Source: CAZDKO01 sp964506075 [NCBI: uncultured bacterium]
Lineage (GTDB): Bacteria; CAZDME01; JAYEMH01
Assembly: GCA_964506075.1 (NCBI GenBank)
Contig: CAZDKO010000025.1
Location: 1-25,130, forward strand
Direction of reading: 5' to 3'
DNA: 25,130 bases
Shown here: piece by piece, positions 1 to 7,724 of the stretch
Layout of the letters: each line of letters opens with the position of its first letter
Position numbering within the stretch: the first letter of the stretch is position 1
Position numbers and translations under genes: made by a program
The notes under the pieces: generated by a model
Seen by the model: the letters and a program-made list of their open reading frames with translations, nothing else
Database searches by the model: none
Told to the model about the DNA's origin: nothing

Positions 1-14
1 CAACACCCTATCCT

Positions 15-47
15 ACACTCTTTCCCTACACGACGCTCTTCCGATCT
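15..47 (+). other. Illumina TruSeq read-1 adapter remnant (artefact)
   Basis: The 33 bases from ACACTCTTTCC to GCTCTTCCGATCT are identical to the 3' part of the Illumina TruSeq universal (read 1) adapter, and the CT at 13-14 continues the match. Bases 1-12 match the further-upstream adapter only poorly and may be error-laden adapter or junk. Genomic sequence begins at about 48. This is a library artefact left at the contig end, and no biology should be read from it. Confidence 0.97.
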
Positions 48-48
48 G

Positions 49-471
49 GAGACAGAGGAATTATCGTCTTTCCTTTTGGCCGGGACCAAGGTTTTTGTGG
101 TGCTGGACTGTTTTTATCAAAGCGGCGATGAATATTTTATTGCCGACTGGAAGACCGGTAAGCTTGACGAAGAAGACGTTAATATCCAGCTTACCTGTTA
201 TGCCTTATACGTCAAAAGAAAATGGGGGGTGGATTTCAGTAAACTTAACGTGACGGCTTTTAATCTTAACGAAAACACCTTACATAATTTTAAACTGAGC
301 GATGATCTGGTTGAAGGCATGAAAAAATATATCGCCGGAAGTATCGCGGATATGAAGAAGCTTTTAAAATCCGAAGATAAAAATGAAGCGTTGGAAGAAG
401 AAGCTTTTGAAAAATCCCCCCAGCCGTATAAATGTGAGAGGTGTAATTTTAGAAAGGTATGCCTGGGGTAG
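49..471 (+). CDS. PD-(D/E)XK nuclease family protein (RecB/AddB/Cas4-like), 5' truncated
   Basis: Only the C-terminal part is present. The reading frame is open back to the adapter junction at 47/48, so an apparent TTG start at 76 is probably internal. Visible nuclease motifs are VVLD (motif II Asp), then about a dozen residues later the D-W-K of IADWKTGK (motif III), then QLTCYALYV, the Q-x3-Y motif of RecB-type nucleases. The C-terminus carries C-x2-C-x5-C (CERCNFRKVC), like the cysteines that help bind an Fe-S cluster in AddB and Cas4. The other ligand of such a cluster would lie upstream and is lost. The family cuts DNA in recombination and repair. Whether this is a stand-alone nuclease or the end of a longer helicase-nuclease cannot be told here. 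No cas genes are nearby. Stop TAG at 469-471. Confidence 0.8.
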   Translation, partial: ETEELSSFLLAGTKVFVVLDCFYQSGDEYFIADWKTGKLDEEDVNIQLTCYALYVKRKWGVDFSKLNVTAFNLNENTLHNFKLSDDLVEGMKKYIAGSIADMKKLLKSEDKNEALEEEAFEKSPQPYKCERCNFRKVCLG

Positions 472-609
472 TGAATTGGTTAAATGGTTAATTGGTGAGC
501 AGTGAATGATTGTTAAGTATTTAGTCGCTAGTCGTTAGTATTTAGTAAATACTATTTAACCAATCACCAATTAACCGCTCACCACTCACCAGAACATACG
601 GAGAGGCTC
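472..609. repeat. Degenerate heptad array in inverted halves, gene-free
   Basis: This 138-bp gap reads in steps of seven: TTAGTCG, CTAGTCG, TTAGTAT, TTAGTAA (521-548), then TTAACCA, ATCACCA, ATTAACC, GCTCACC, ACTCACC (556-590). The left part (472-513) holds the opposite-strand versions, such as GGTTAAT and TGGTGAG. Exact inverted matches are 486-498 with 564-576 (13 bp) and 475-485 with 554-564 (11 bp). These two pairings overlap and cross, so they cannot both form in one simple hairpin. A perfect 8-bp palindrome with a 1-nt centre lies at 537-553. It sits between two transcription units. Its function is unknown; a terminator or a mobile miniature repeat are possibilities. A Shine-Dalgarno-like GGAGAGG (600-606) closes the gap. 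Confidence 0.75.
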
Positions 610-1740
610 GTGCGAATTGCCATTGATATTCAAACCGTTATCGGTAGAAAAACCGGGATAGGGAAATATACGGAGAATCTGGTTCAGGCGCTTTCAGAGA
701 TTTCTTCTTCGCATCAATTCCGTCTTTGTTATTTTAATTTTCGCTCCGGGTTCAAAGGCATGGAGATTAAAGCGGATAATTTTAAAAATATAGGCATCCG
801 GTTACCCGGACGGGTGTTCAGTTTTCTCTGGAAAAAAATTAACGCTCCGAATTTTGATGATTTATTCGGAAGAGCCGATATCTTCCATTTCCCTAATTTT
901 ATTTCCCGGCCGGTAAAATCGGGAAAAACTATTGTGACCATTCATGACCTGGCTTTCAAGCGTTTCCCGGAATATATCGAGAAAAAGAATCTGGATTTTT
1001 TAAATGATAATGTTCCCAGGACTTTAGCTGCCGCCGATAAGATTATTGCCGTTTCGGAATTTACTAAAGATGAGCTTTTGAAACTTTATACGGTGCCGGA
1101 GGGAAAAGTTGCGGTTATCCATGAAGCGCCCGATGAGAAGTTTAAGAAAATTGAAGATTTAAAACCGTTTGAGCAGGTTAAAAATAAATATAAACTGCCG
1201 GATAAATTTTTTCTCTGGGTGGGGACATTAGAGCCGAGAAAAAACATCTCTCTTTTACTTGAGTCTTTTTCTGATTTTAAAAAACGGGATAAATCCGATT
1301 GTAAGCTGGTTATAGTCGGGAAATGGGGCTGGAATTATTCTGATTTTATGGATAAGCTCAAAAGCTTAATATCAAAAAACGAAGTTATCTTTACCGAATA
1401 TGTCAGCGATGAAGATTTACCTGTTATTTATAATTTAGCCGGAGCGTTTATTTTTCCTTCTGTTTATGAAGGTTTCGGTCTGCCGCCACTTGAAGCCATG
1501 GCTTGCGGGGTGCCGGTAGTGACTACGCCGGCTCTGGATGAAGTGGTGGGGGAGGCTGCGGTTAAAGTTTCCACGGCAGACGTTAAAGAGTTGAGCCAGG
1601 CAATGGAAGACATTCTGAAAAATGAGAATTTAAGAAAAGATTTGATTGGAAAAGGTTTTAAACGGGCCGGCCGGTTCAGCTGGGAAAGAGCCGCCCGGGA
1701 AACCCTGTCTTTATACGAGCAAACTTTGAAAGGAGAATAA
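610..1740 (+). CDS. GT4-family glycosyltransferase (first of three)
   Basis: A 376-residue GT-B fold glycosyltransferase, probably transferring a sugar from a nucleotide donor to a lipid-linked glycan on the cytoplasmic face of the membrane. The N-terminal domain begins MRIAIDIQ and has the glycine-rich loop TGIGKYTENL (15-24) and TIHDL (110-114). The C-terminal donor-binding domain has WVGTLEPRKN (203-212) and the E-x7-E motif EGFGLPPLE (287-295). Start is GTG, 4 nt after GGAGAGG (600-606); no ATG lies nearby. The C-terminal tail FSWERAARETLSLYE closely resembles that of the next gene, so the two look like paralogues. Sugar and linkage cannot be told from sequence. The two genes are 1 bp apart, so co-transcription is very likely. 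Confidence 0.9.
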   Translation: MRIAIDIQTVIGRKTGIGKYTENLVQALSEISSSHQFRLCYFNFRSGFKGMEIKADNFKNIGIRLPGRVFSFLWKKINAPNFDDLFGRADIFHFPNFISRPVKSGKTIVTIHDLAFKRFPEYIEKKNLDFLNDNVPRTLAAADKIIAVSEFTKDELLKLYTVPEGKVAVIHEAPDEKFKKIEDLKPFEQVKNKYKLPDKFFLWVGTLEPRKNISLLLESFSDFKKRDKSDCKLVIVGKWGWNYSDFMDKLKSLISKNEVIFTEYVSDEDLPVIYNLAGAFIFPSVYEGFGLPPLEAMACGVPVVTTPALDEVVGEAAVKVSTADVKELSQAMEDILKNENLRKDLIGKGFKRAGRFSWERAARETLSLYEQTLKGE

Positions 1741-1741
1741 T

Positions 1742-2860
1742 TTGAATATCGGAATTGATGCCCGGTGGATTTTTCCCAAAGTTTCAGGGATTGGCGCTTA
1801 TACCCGAAGGCTAATTGAAAATTTAGCCAGAATTGATAATGAAAACCAGTATTTTATTTTTTCCAATAATTCGGAACTTTTAGAAAAATACAATCTGGTT
1901 TCCAAATCAAACGTTTCTTTAGCTAAGTTTCAACATTCAGCCAATGTTCCCATCATGCCGGGTCAATGTAGAAAATACAGCCTTGATGTATTCCATGAGC
2001 CGCATTTTTTAAATCCCCTCTTTATTTCGTGTAAATTAGTAGTCACCATTCACGACCTTATCCCTTTATGTTTTCCTCATTTTACGCCTAAAGCCAAGAA
2101 GGTTAAGTTAATGGGACTTTTCAGATATATTTTGAAAAAGGTCAGCGGCAAAGCCGATAAAATAATTACCATTTCGGAAAATTCTAAAAAGGACCTGATT
2201 AAATCTTTAAATATTAAGGAAAGTAAAATTGAAGTTATTTATAACGGCGTCAGCCCTATTTATCGTCCGATGCCGTTTGAACCGGTAAAAGAAAAATTTG
2301 CCGGGATAGTTACGGAAGATGCCCAGGTTTTTCTTTTTGTGGGACGGTTTGACCCTTATAAGAACATTACCGGGCTGATTAAGGCTTTCAGTAATTTGAA
2401 AAAGAAGGGGATTAAGAACATAAAATTAGTGATTGTGGGAGAAGATGACCCGCGTTATCCGGAAGCCCCGGAAATGGTTAAAAAATATGGTCTGGATAAA
2501 GACGTTATTTTCCTCGGTTATTTAGAGGAAGACGAGTTGGTTTATTGGTATAATCGCGCCCTGGCTTTTGTTTTACCTACCTTTTACGAAGGTTTTGGCC
2601 TGCCGGTAGTAGAGGCGTTTGCCTGCGGCTGCCCGGTCATTACTTCTAACGTTGCTTCCCTTCCAGAAGTAGCCGCTGATGCGGCTATTCTTATTGACCC
2701 GCATAATGAGATAGAATTAACTAACGCGATGCGGCAAATCCTGACCAATTCTTATGTCCGCGAGGAATTGAGACAGAAGGGGTTTGCCCGGGCCCAGTTA
2801 TTCAGCTGGGAAAGAACTGCCCGAGAGGTATTGAAAGTATACCAGAAACTGGTTATGTAA
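1742..2860 (+). CDS. GT4-family glycosyltransferase (second of three)
   Basis: A 372-residue GT-B glycosyltransferase with the same layout as its upstream neighbour: SGIGAYTRRL (15-24), TIHDL (102-106), FVGRFDPYKN (199-208) and the E-x7-E donor motif EGFGLPVVE (283-291). The tail FSWERTAREVLKVYQ matches its neighbour's tail, which supports a local duplication followed by divergence. The start is TTG at 1742, with AGGAG at 1731-1735 just inside the end of the preceding gene. It probably adds a sugar in the same glycan pathway; mannosyl transfer is common in this family but not shown here. The 97-bp gap after its stop holds a promoter for the next unit. Confidence 0.9.
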   Translation: MNIGIDARWIFPKVSGIGAYTRRLIENLARIDNENQYFIFSNNSELLEKYNLVSKSNVSLAKFQHSANVPIMPGQCRKYSLDVFHEPHFLNPLFISCKLVVTIHDLIPLCFPHFTPKAKKVKLMGLFRYILKKVSGKADKIITISENSKKDLIKSLNIKESKIEVIYNGVSPIYRPMPFEPVKEKFAGIVTEDAQVFLFVGRFDPYKNITGLIKAFSNLKKKGIKNIKLVIVGEDDPRYPEAPEMVKKYGLDKDVIFLGYLEEDELVYWYNRALAFVLPTFYEGFGLPVVEAFACGCPVITSNVASLPEVAADAAILIDPHNEIELTNAMRQILTNSYVREELRQKGFARAQLFSWERTAREVLKVYQKLVM

Positions 2861-2904
2861 GATTAATACCCCCAATTACATAATAATAAATTTTATATAA
2901 CTCC

Positions 2905-2933
2905 TTGACTTTAAACTAGTTATAAGGTAGAAT
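2905..2933 (+). promoter_or_regulatory. Predicted sigma70-type promoter
   Basis: A -35 box TTGACT (2905-2910) and a -10 box TAGAAT (2928-2933) are separated by exactly 17 bp, each one mismatch from consensus. It lies in the 97-bp gap 2861-2957, and the start codon of the next gene is 24 bp after the -10 box. It would drive the long run of genes from 2958 to 11348. The rest of the gap is A+T-rich with no clear terminator. Confidence 0.7.
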
Positions 2934-2957
2934 ACACCCTCTAAACACAGGTGGGAA

Positions 2958-4070
2958 ATGAAGGTTGCTTTAGTTCATGATTGGTTGACGGGTATGCGCG
3001 GGGGAGAAAGTATCTTGGAGGGGTTGTCTGAGATATTTCCGCAAGCGACTGTTTATACCTTAATTTATAATCCGCACAGAATTTCCGGTAAATTAAAACG
3101 TCTGCCTATAAAGACCTCGTTTTTACAGCATATACCCGGGATTTTTAGATATTACCGCTATTTCCTGCCTCTTTTTCCCCTCGCTATAGAACGGTTTAAC
3201 CTGGAAGGGTATGACCTGATAATTTCGACCAGTCATTGCGTTGCCAAAGGCGTAAAGGTACCTAAATCAAGCTGCCATATCTGTTATTGTTTTACGCCGA
3301 TGCGTTACGCCTGGGATTTTCACGGCGAATACTTTGGACATTGGCCACCGGTACTTAAGAAGGTGGTTAATTTTTTTCTGGCGAAGCTTAAGAGATGGGA
3401 TATGATTTCTTCTCAAAGGGTTGATTATTTTTTGGCGATTTCAGACAATATAGCGAAAAAGATTCGAAGAATATACGGCAAAGAAGTTTTTCAGGTTATT
3501 TACCCCCCGGTAGATACTTCATTTTTCAATTCTAATGGAAGTAACAATAAGAAAGACTATTTTTTGGTTGTTTCAGCCCTGGTTCCGTATAAAAAAATAG
3601 ATCTGGCGGTCAGTGCTTTTAATCGGCTGGAACTGCCTTTAGTCGTAATCGGTGAGGGACCGGAAAAAACGCGTTTGGAAAAATTAGCCCGTTCTAACGT
3701 AAAATTTTTAGGCTGGCAATCCAGAGAAAGTATTCGTGAATATTATAATAATGCCCGGGCTTTGATATTTCCGGGAGAAGAAGATTTTGGTATCGTGCCG
3801 TTAGAGGCGCAGGCGATGGGGTGTCCGGTCATTGCTTACGGAAAAGGCGGGGTCAGGGAAACGGTAGTGGAAGGAGAAACCGGTATATTTTTTAATGAAC
3901 TCCAGGAGGAATTTTTGATTGAAGCCGTTAATAAATTTAGAAATTATGATTTTGACCCGGTTTTTATCCGTAAACAAGCTTTGAAATTTGACCGGGGGGT
4001 TTATCTTGAAAAACTTACCAACGCTATATTAAACATTCAGCAGGGATTTAAAGGAGAAAAAGTTGCATAG
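2958..4070 (+). CDS. GT4-family glycosyltransferase (third, WbaZ/mannosyltransferase-like)
   Basis: A 370-residue GT-B glycosyltransferase of a different subgroup from the two upstream. It opens MKVALVHDWLTGMRGGE (1-17) and has CYCFTPMRYAWD (109-120), both typical of GT4 enzymes from O-antigen and capsule loci often annotated as GDP-mannose-dependent. The donor domain has SALVPYKKIDLAV (206-218) and the E-x7-E motif EEDFGIVPLE (274-283). ATG start with AGGTGGG (2949-2955) upstream. It follows its own predicted promoter and overlaps the next gene by 8 bp. Its sugar is not determined. Confidence 0.88.
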   Translation: MKVALVHDWLTGMRGGESILEGLSEIFPQATVYTLIYNPHRISGKLKRLPIKTSFLQHIPGIFRYYRYFLPLFPLAIERFNLEGYDLIISTSHCVAKGVKVPKSSCHICYCFTPMRYAWDFHGEYFGHWPPVLKKVVNFFLAKLKRWDMISSQRVDYFLAISDNIAKKIRRIYGKEVFQVIYPPVDTSFFNSNGSNNKKDYFLVVSALVPYKKIDLAVSAFNRLELPLVVIGEGPEKTRLEKLARSNVKFLGWQSRESIREYYNNARALIFPGEEDFGIVPLEAQAMGCPVIAYGKGGVRETVVEGETGIFFNELQEEFLIEAVNKFRNYDFDPVFIRKQALKFDRGVYLEKLTNAILNIQQGFKGEKVA

Positions 4071-5463
4071 ACGGCGGGGAAATATCCTTATTACTTTAGT
4101 ATTATTAGCAGGGGATATTATTTTGATTAATGTTTCTTTTCTTTCGGCCTACTGGGTTCGTTTCTTATCCGGTCTGGTTCCGGTCTTCTACGGTGTTCCC
4201 CCGGTCAGACATTACACCCGGGCTTTAGCGATCGTAACTCTGATTTTTCTTTTAGTATTGCAGACTTATAATGTATACAGTTCCAAAAAAAGATTTTCCT
4301 TTATAGATGAATTTTCGGCTTTAGCCAAAGCCACGACCGTCAGTATGTTGATTTTAATGGCGGTAACATTTCTTTATCGGGAATTTTCTTATTCCAGAGG
4401 GGTATTGCTCGGCGGCTGGGTAATGGTATTTATTTCTATGTCTTTTTTCCGGCTTCTTATGGCTAATTTTGAGCTCTGGCTCAGACAGGCCAGAGGGGAA
4501 AATCTTAAAACTTTAATTATAGGCACCGATGAAACGGCCCGGCGGGTGATAAAGAATATTTATCATAATCCGCGCTGGGGATACGAATTAATCGGTTTGA
4601 TAAGCGGTAACGGCAAGGCTCAAGATAAGTACGTGATGGGTTTACCGGTCCTGGGAAATCTGGATAAACTGCCGGTTATTTTAACGGGAAATCAAATAGA
4701 AGAAGTGATTTTAACCCTGCCGGATTTACCCCGGGAAAAAATAGCCGAAATTATCTTGACCTGTGAGAAAGAAATGGCCGGTTTCCGCCTGGTAGCGGAT
4801 TTTTTAGGGGTCATTACCAGCCAGGTAAAACTGGAAAATTTTGACGGTGTGACTTTACTCAGTCTTAAAGGCACGCCTTTAGATGAAAGCTGGAACCGTT
4901 TTGTTAAAAGAACGATGGATATAGTTTGTTCTTTTATCGGTTTAGTTCTGCTTCTTCCTTTGTTTGCCGTTATATCTGTCTTTATCAAAATGGATTCAAA
5001 AGGGACTGTTTTTTATAAACAGGAGCGGGTTGGACAGGATGGTAAAAATTTCTGGATTTATAAGTTCCGGACTATGACGGCTGATGCGGAAAAACAGACC
5101 GGCCCGGTATGGACTAAAGCTGACGACCAGAGAAAAACCAGAGTGGGAAAGCTTTTAAGACGGTTTAATATTGATGAATTACCGCAACTTTTTAACGTTT
5201 TAAAAGGGGATATGAGTTTAGTGGGACCCCGTCCGGAAAGGCCCTATTTCGTAGGGCAGTTTAAAGAAGACATTCCCCGGTATATGACCAGACATAAAAT
5301 TAAATCAGGACTGACCGGTTGGGCCCAGGTTAATGGTTTAAGAGGGGATACGTCCATTGAAGAACGAACCAGATATGACCTTTTTTATGCCGAAAACTGG
5401 TCTCTTATTTTTGACATTAAAATTTTATTAAGAACGATTTTAGCGGTCAGGAATGCTTATTAA
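4063..5463 (+). CDS. Polyprenyl glycosylphosphotransferase (WcaJ/WbaP-type initiating enzyme)
   Basis: A 466-residue membrane enzyme that transfers a sugar-1-phosphate from a nucleotide sugar to undecaprenyl phosphate, the first step of glycan assembly. Four hydrophobic segments lie near 10-30, 53-70, 92-106 and 114-133. A soluble Rossmann-like CoA-binding-type domain follows (about 148-250). The C-terminal bacterial sugar transferase domain starts with a membrane hairpin near 285-308 and has KFRTM (334-338), DELPQ (371-375) and VGPRPE (387-392). Length and order match WcaJ-like proteins. TTG start, 6 nt after AAGGAG (4051-4056). Glucose-1-phosphate is the commonest substrate in this group, but galactose or another sugar cannot be excluded. 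Confidence 0.92.
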   Translation: MHRRRGNILITLVLLAGDIILINVSFLSAYWVRFLSGLVPVFYGVPPVRHYTRALAIVTLIFLLVLQTYNVYSSKKRFSFIDEFSALAKATTVSMLILMAVTFLYREFSYSRGVLLGGWVMVFISMSFFRLLMANFELWLRQARGENLKTLIIGTDETARRVIKNIYHNPRWGYELIGLISGNGKAQDKYVMGLPVLGNLDKLPVILTGNQIEEVILTLPDLPREKIAEIILTCEKEMAGFRLVADFLGVITSQVKLENFDGVTLLSLKGTPLDESWNRFVKRTMDIVCSFIGLVLLLPLFAVISVFIKMDSKGTVFYKQERVGQDGKNFWIYKFRTMTADAEKQTGPVWTKADDQRKTRVGKLLRRFNIDELPQLFNVLKGDMSLVGPRPERPYFVGQFKEDIPRYMTRHKIKSGLTGWAQVNGLRGDTSIEERTRYDLFYAENWSLIFDIKILLRTILAVRNAY

Positions 5464-6694
5464 TCCCTTTAAAAAGATGAATAGAGAAAAAATAATTTCT
5501 TTCTGTGATTTATGGATTATTAAGTTTTTTTATCTTTTGATTATCGCTTTGCCTTTTTCCCGGGCGATTATCGAAATTTCATCCAGCTTAATAATTTTAT
5601 TATGGCTGACTAAAAAAATCTTTCAGAAAGATTTAAGTATTCCTTATACGCCGGTAACTCTGTTGTTATCCCTGTTTATTTTAATTAATATTATTTCCAT
5701 CCGAAATACCTCTTTTGGCTATGTCAGTATCAGGGGTTTATCAAAAGTTTTACAGGACCTGTTTATTTTTTATATAGCGGTTGATTATATGGATAAACCG
5801 CGTTTTTTTGAAAGACTGGTATATTTAACCCTTATTGTCAGCAGCATAATTGCTGTTGACGGAATAATTCAATATTTTATCGGCGTTGATTTAATTCGTC
5901 TGCGTCAAATGGGGGTGGTCGCGGGTAAAAACCGGATGTCCGCTTCTTTTGAACACCCGAATAATTTTGGGGCGTATTTGACTCTGGTCATTCCGATTTT
6001 TATGAGCGTGGCTATATTCGGGAAGTTGAAAGCTAAACTTAGAATTATTTCTTTGTTCTCTATAGCCTTGCTTTTTATTTGTTTAGCTTTAACTTATTCA
6101 AGAGGCGCCTGGCTCGGCACATTTTTCGGGATAATTTTTCTGGCTTTAGTTAATAAAAAAAGACTGGTGCCGATGGTAGTGATGATGTTTTTAATCGGGT
6201 TATTTTTTATTCCTTCTTCTTTCCAGAATCGGGCCAAAGAAATTATCGCTTTAAATCACGGCTCCAATCAGGAACGGATGATGATCTGGCAGGGTGCCAT
6301 AAAAATGATAGAAGTGCACCCGGTTATCGGGCACGGAATTAATACCTTTTGCGTCAATTATCCTAATTATAGTCTGCCCCAGACTAACGGTAAATGGTAT
6401 GCCCATAATTGTTATTTGCAGATGGCCGCTGAAATCGGCCTGTCAGGGCTTTCAATTTTTCTATTAATAATGCTGGTGCTTTTTATCAATCGGTTAATGG
6501 CCTTAAAACGGATGGGCAACGGTAATAAAGAAGTAATGTTAGCCGGGATCCTGAGCGGGCTCTTCGGCTTCTTGGTGCATAGTTTTGTGGATACGAATAT
6601 TTATAGTTTACCCCTGGCAATGGCTTTCTGGATTTTTTGCGGATTAGCTATGGGAACGGCAAAATTAGAAAGGAAAAATGAAACTCGTCCCTGA
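5453..6694 (+). CDS. O-antigen ligase / Wzy-type polymerase-like membrane protein
   Basis: A 413-residue, very hydrophobic protein with about ten to twelve predicted membrane segments. It has the family signatures FEHPNNFGAYL, LTYSRGAWLGTFFG, and after a periplasmic loop VIGHGINTFCVNYP and WYAHNCYLQMAAEIGLSG, where the His-Asn and the Glu-x-Gly are typical of the O-antigen ligase/polymerase domain. It would join or polymerise undecaprenyl-linked glycan units on the periplasmic side. Polymerase (Wzy) and ligase (WaaL) cannot be separated by sequence alone. The ATG at 5453 overlaps the upstream gene by 11 bp and has a weak CAGGA in front; an ATG at codon 9 is an alternative. No flippase (Wzx) gene is seen in the window. 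Confidence 0.85.
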   Translation: MLINPFKKMNREKIISFCDLWIIKFFYLLIIALPFSRAIIEISSSLIILLWLTKKIFQKDLSIPYTPVTLLLSLFILINIISIRNTSFGYVSIRGLSKVLQDLFIFYIAVDYMDKPRFFERLVYLTLIVSSIIAVDGIIQYFIGVDLIRLRQMGVVAGKNRMSASFEHPNNFGAYLTLVIPIFMSVAIFGKLKAKLRIISLFSIALLFICLALTYSRGAWLGTFFGIIFLALVNKKRLVPMVVMMFLIGLFFIPSSFQNRAKEIIALNHGSNQERMMIWQGAIKMIEVHPVIGHGINTFCVNYPNYSLPQTNGKWYAHNCYLQMAAEIGLSGLSIFLLIMLVLFINRLMALKRMGNGNKEVMLAGILSGLFGFLVHSFVDTNIYSLPLAMAFWIFCGLAMGTAKLERKNETRP

Positions 6695-7724
6695 AGGTTT
6701 AGCGACCGGTATCGGTAGTATGCCTCATCTTGATGAACAGGCCGGAATCAGGCTGATGCTTAAAAATTTTCCTCAGATTCCCGTCTGGCCGCAACTGCCT
6801 CAAAAAAATTTTTACGAAGATATGCGGGTTCAATTTTCCGAAAGCTTACCCGGGATTGTTTGTGAACCGGCCCGCCAGAAATTATATGTTGATACCGGCC
6901 GGAACCTGGATGAGAATCTGGAAAATTTCTATAGCCAGTATCTTAGCGGGAATTTAGAACATTTCGCCGTCAGTAAACTTTATGCCGCCGGTTTTTACGG
7001 TTTTATCAGAATATTAAAAGAGGTACCGGTAAAGACGATTGTTTATATAAAAGGACAGGTCATCGGTCCCGTCAGTATGGGGTTGGCCACGACTGACCAG
7101 AATAAACGGTCGATTATTTACCGGGAGGAATTTGTTGATGTTTTGACTAAACATATACTTATGAAAGCGAAGTGGCAGATTAAAAGATTAAAAGATGTTT
7201 TTCCTGAAGTGATTATTTTTATTGATGAGCCGTATCTGGCTTCTTTTGGTTCGGCTTATATAAATTTAGATAAAGACCTGGTGGTTAACAGTCTCAGGGA
7301 GATAGTTACCGCTATTAAGGGGGCCGGTGCTTTAGCCGGTATCCACTGCTGCGGCAACACGGATTGGTCTATCCCTCTTAATACCGACCTGGACATTTTA
7401 AGTTTTGATGCTTTTGAATTTGCCGAAAATCTGGCTCTTTATTCCGACAAAATAAAAGGATTTTTGAATCGCGATGGAATTTTGGCCTGGGGAATCGTTC
7501 CCAGTCATGAAACGGACAGTGAAGTTTTAAAGATAGAGTTGCTTCTTAAAAAATTAGAAAGCGGATTTAACCTTTTGGTTAAAAAGGGAATAGATCTGGA
7601 AATTCTGAAAAAATCGTGTTTGCTTACTCCCAGTTGCGGAACGGGAAGTTTAAAGTTAGAGGCCGCGGAAAAAGTTCTGGAAGCGACCCGGTTATTATCT
7701 GAGAAGATAAGGGGAAATAACTAA
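6678..7724 (+). CDS. Core MetE-like methyltransferase (UROD/MetE superfamily)
   Basis: A 348-residue protein that looks like the C-terminal catalytic half of cobalamin-independent methionine synthase alone, without the N-terminal half of the roughly 750-residue MetE. It opens GLATGIGSMPHLD (8-19) and has IDEPYL (182-187), IHCCGNTDW (222-230) and TPSCGTGSL (317-325). His223, Cys225 and Cys320 fit the zinc ligands of MetE; Glu246 or Glu250 could be the fourth. Short MetE homologues in some anaerobes take the methyl group from a corrinoid protein or methylcobalamin rather than folate, so that is a possible role. The protein could equally act on another thiol. It overlaps the glycan gene upstream by 17 bp, with AAAGGA as ribosome site. 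No S-box, SAM or cobalamin riboswitch is visible. Confidence 0.72.
   Translation: MKLVPEGLATGIGSMPHLDEQAGIRLMLKNFPQIPVWPQLPQKNFYEDMRVQFSESLPGIVCEPARQKLYVDTGRNLDENLENFYSQYLSGNLEHFAVSKLYAAGFYGFIRILKEVPVKTIVYIKGQVIGPVSMGLATTDQNKRSIIYREEFVDVLTKHILMKAKWQIKRLKDVFPEVIIFIDEPYLASFGSAYINLDKDLVVNSLREIVTAIKGAGALAGIHCCGNTDWSIPLNTDLDILSFDAFEFAENLALYSDKIKGFLNRDGILAWGIVPSHETDSEVLKIELLLKKLESGFNLLVKKGIDLEILKKSCLLTPSCGTGSLKLEAAEKVLEATRLLSEKIRGNN

Noticed and set aside
76-78. TTG at 76 as the true start of the nuclease gene
   Set aside because: The frame is open to the adapter junction, and the nuclease fold needs more N-terminal sequence; the gene is truncated.
472-609. CRISPR array
   Set aside because: The repeats are 7-bp degenerate units without unique spacers, and the half-sites are inverted.
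6600-6680. SAM or cobalamin riboswitch before the MetE-like gene
   Set aside because: The start lies inside the upstream coding region, and no leader structure is present.
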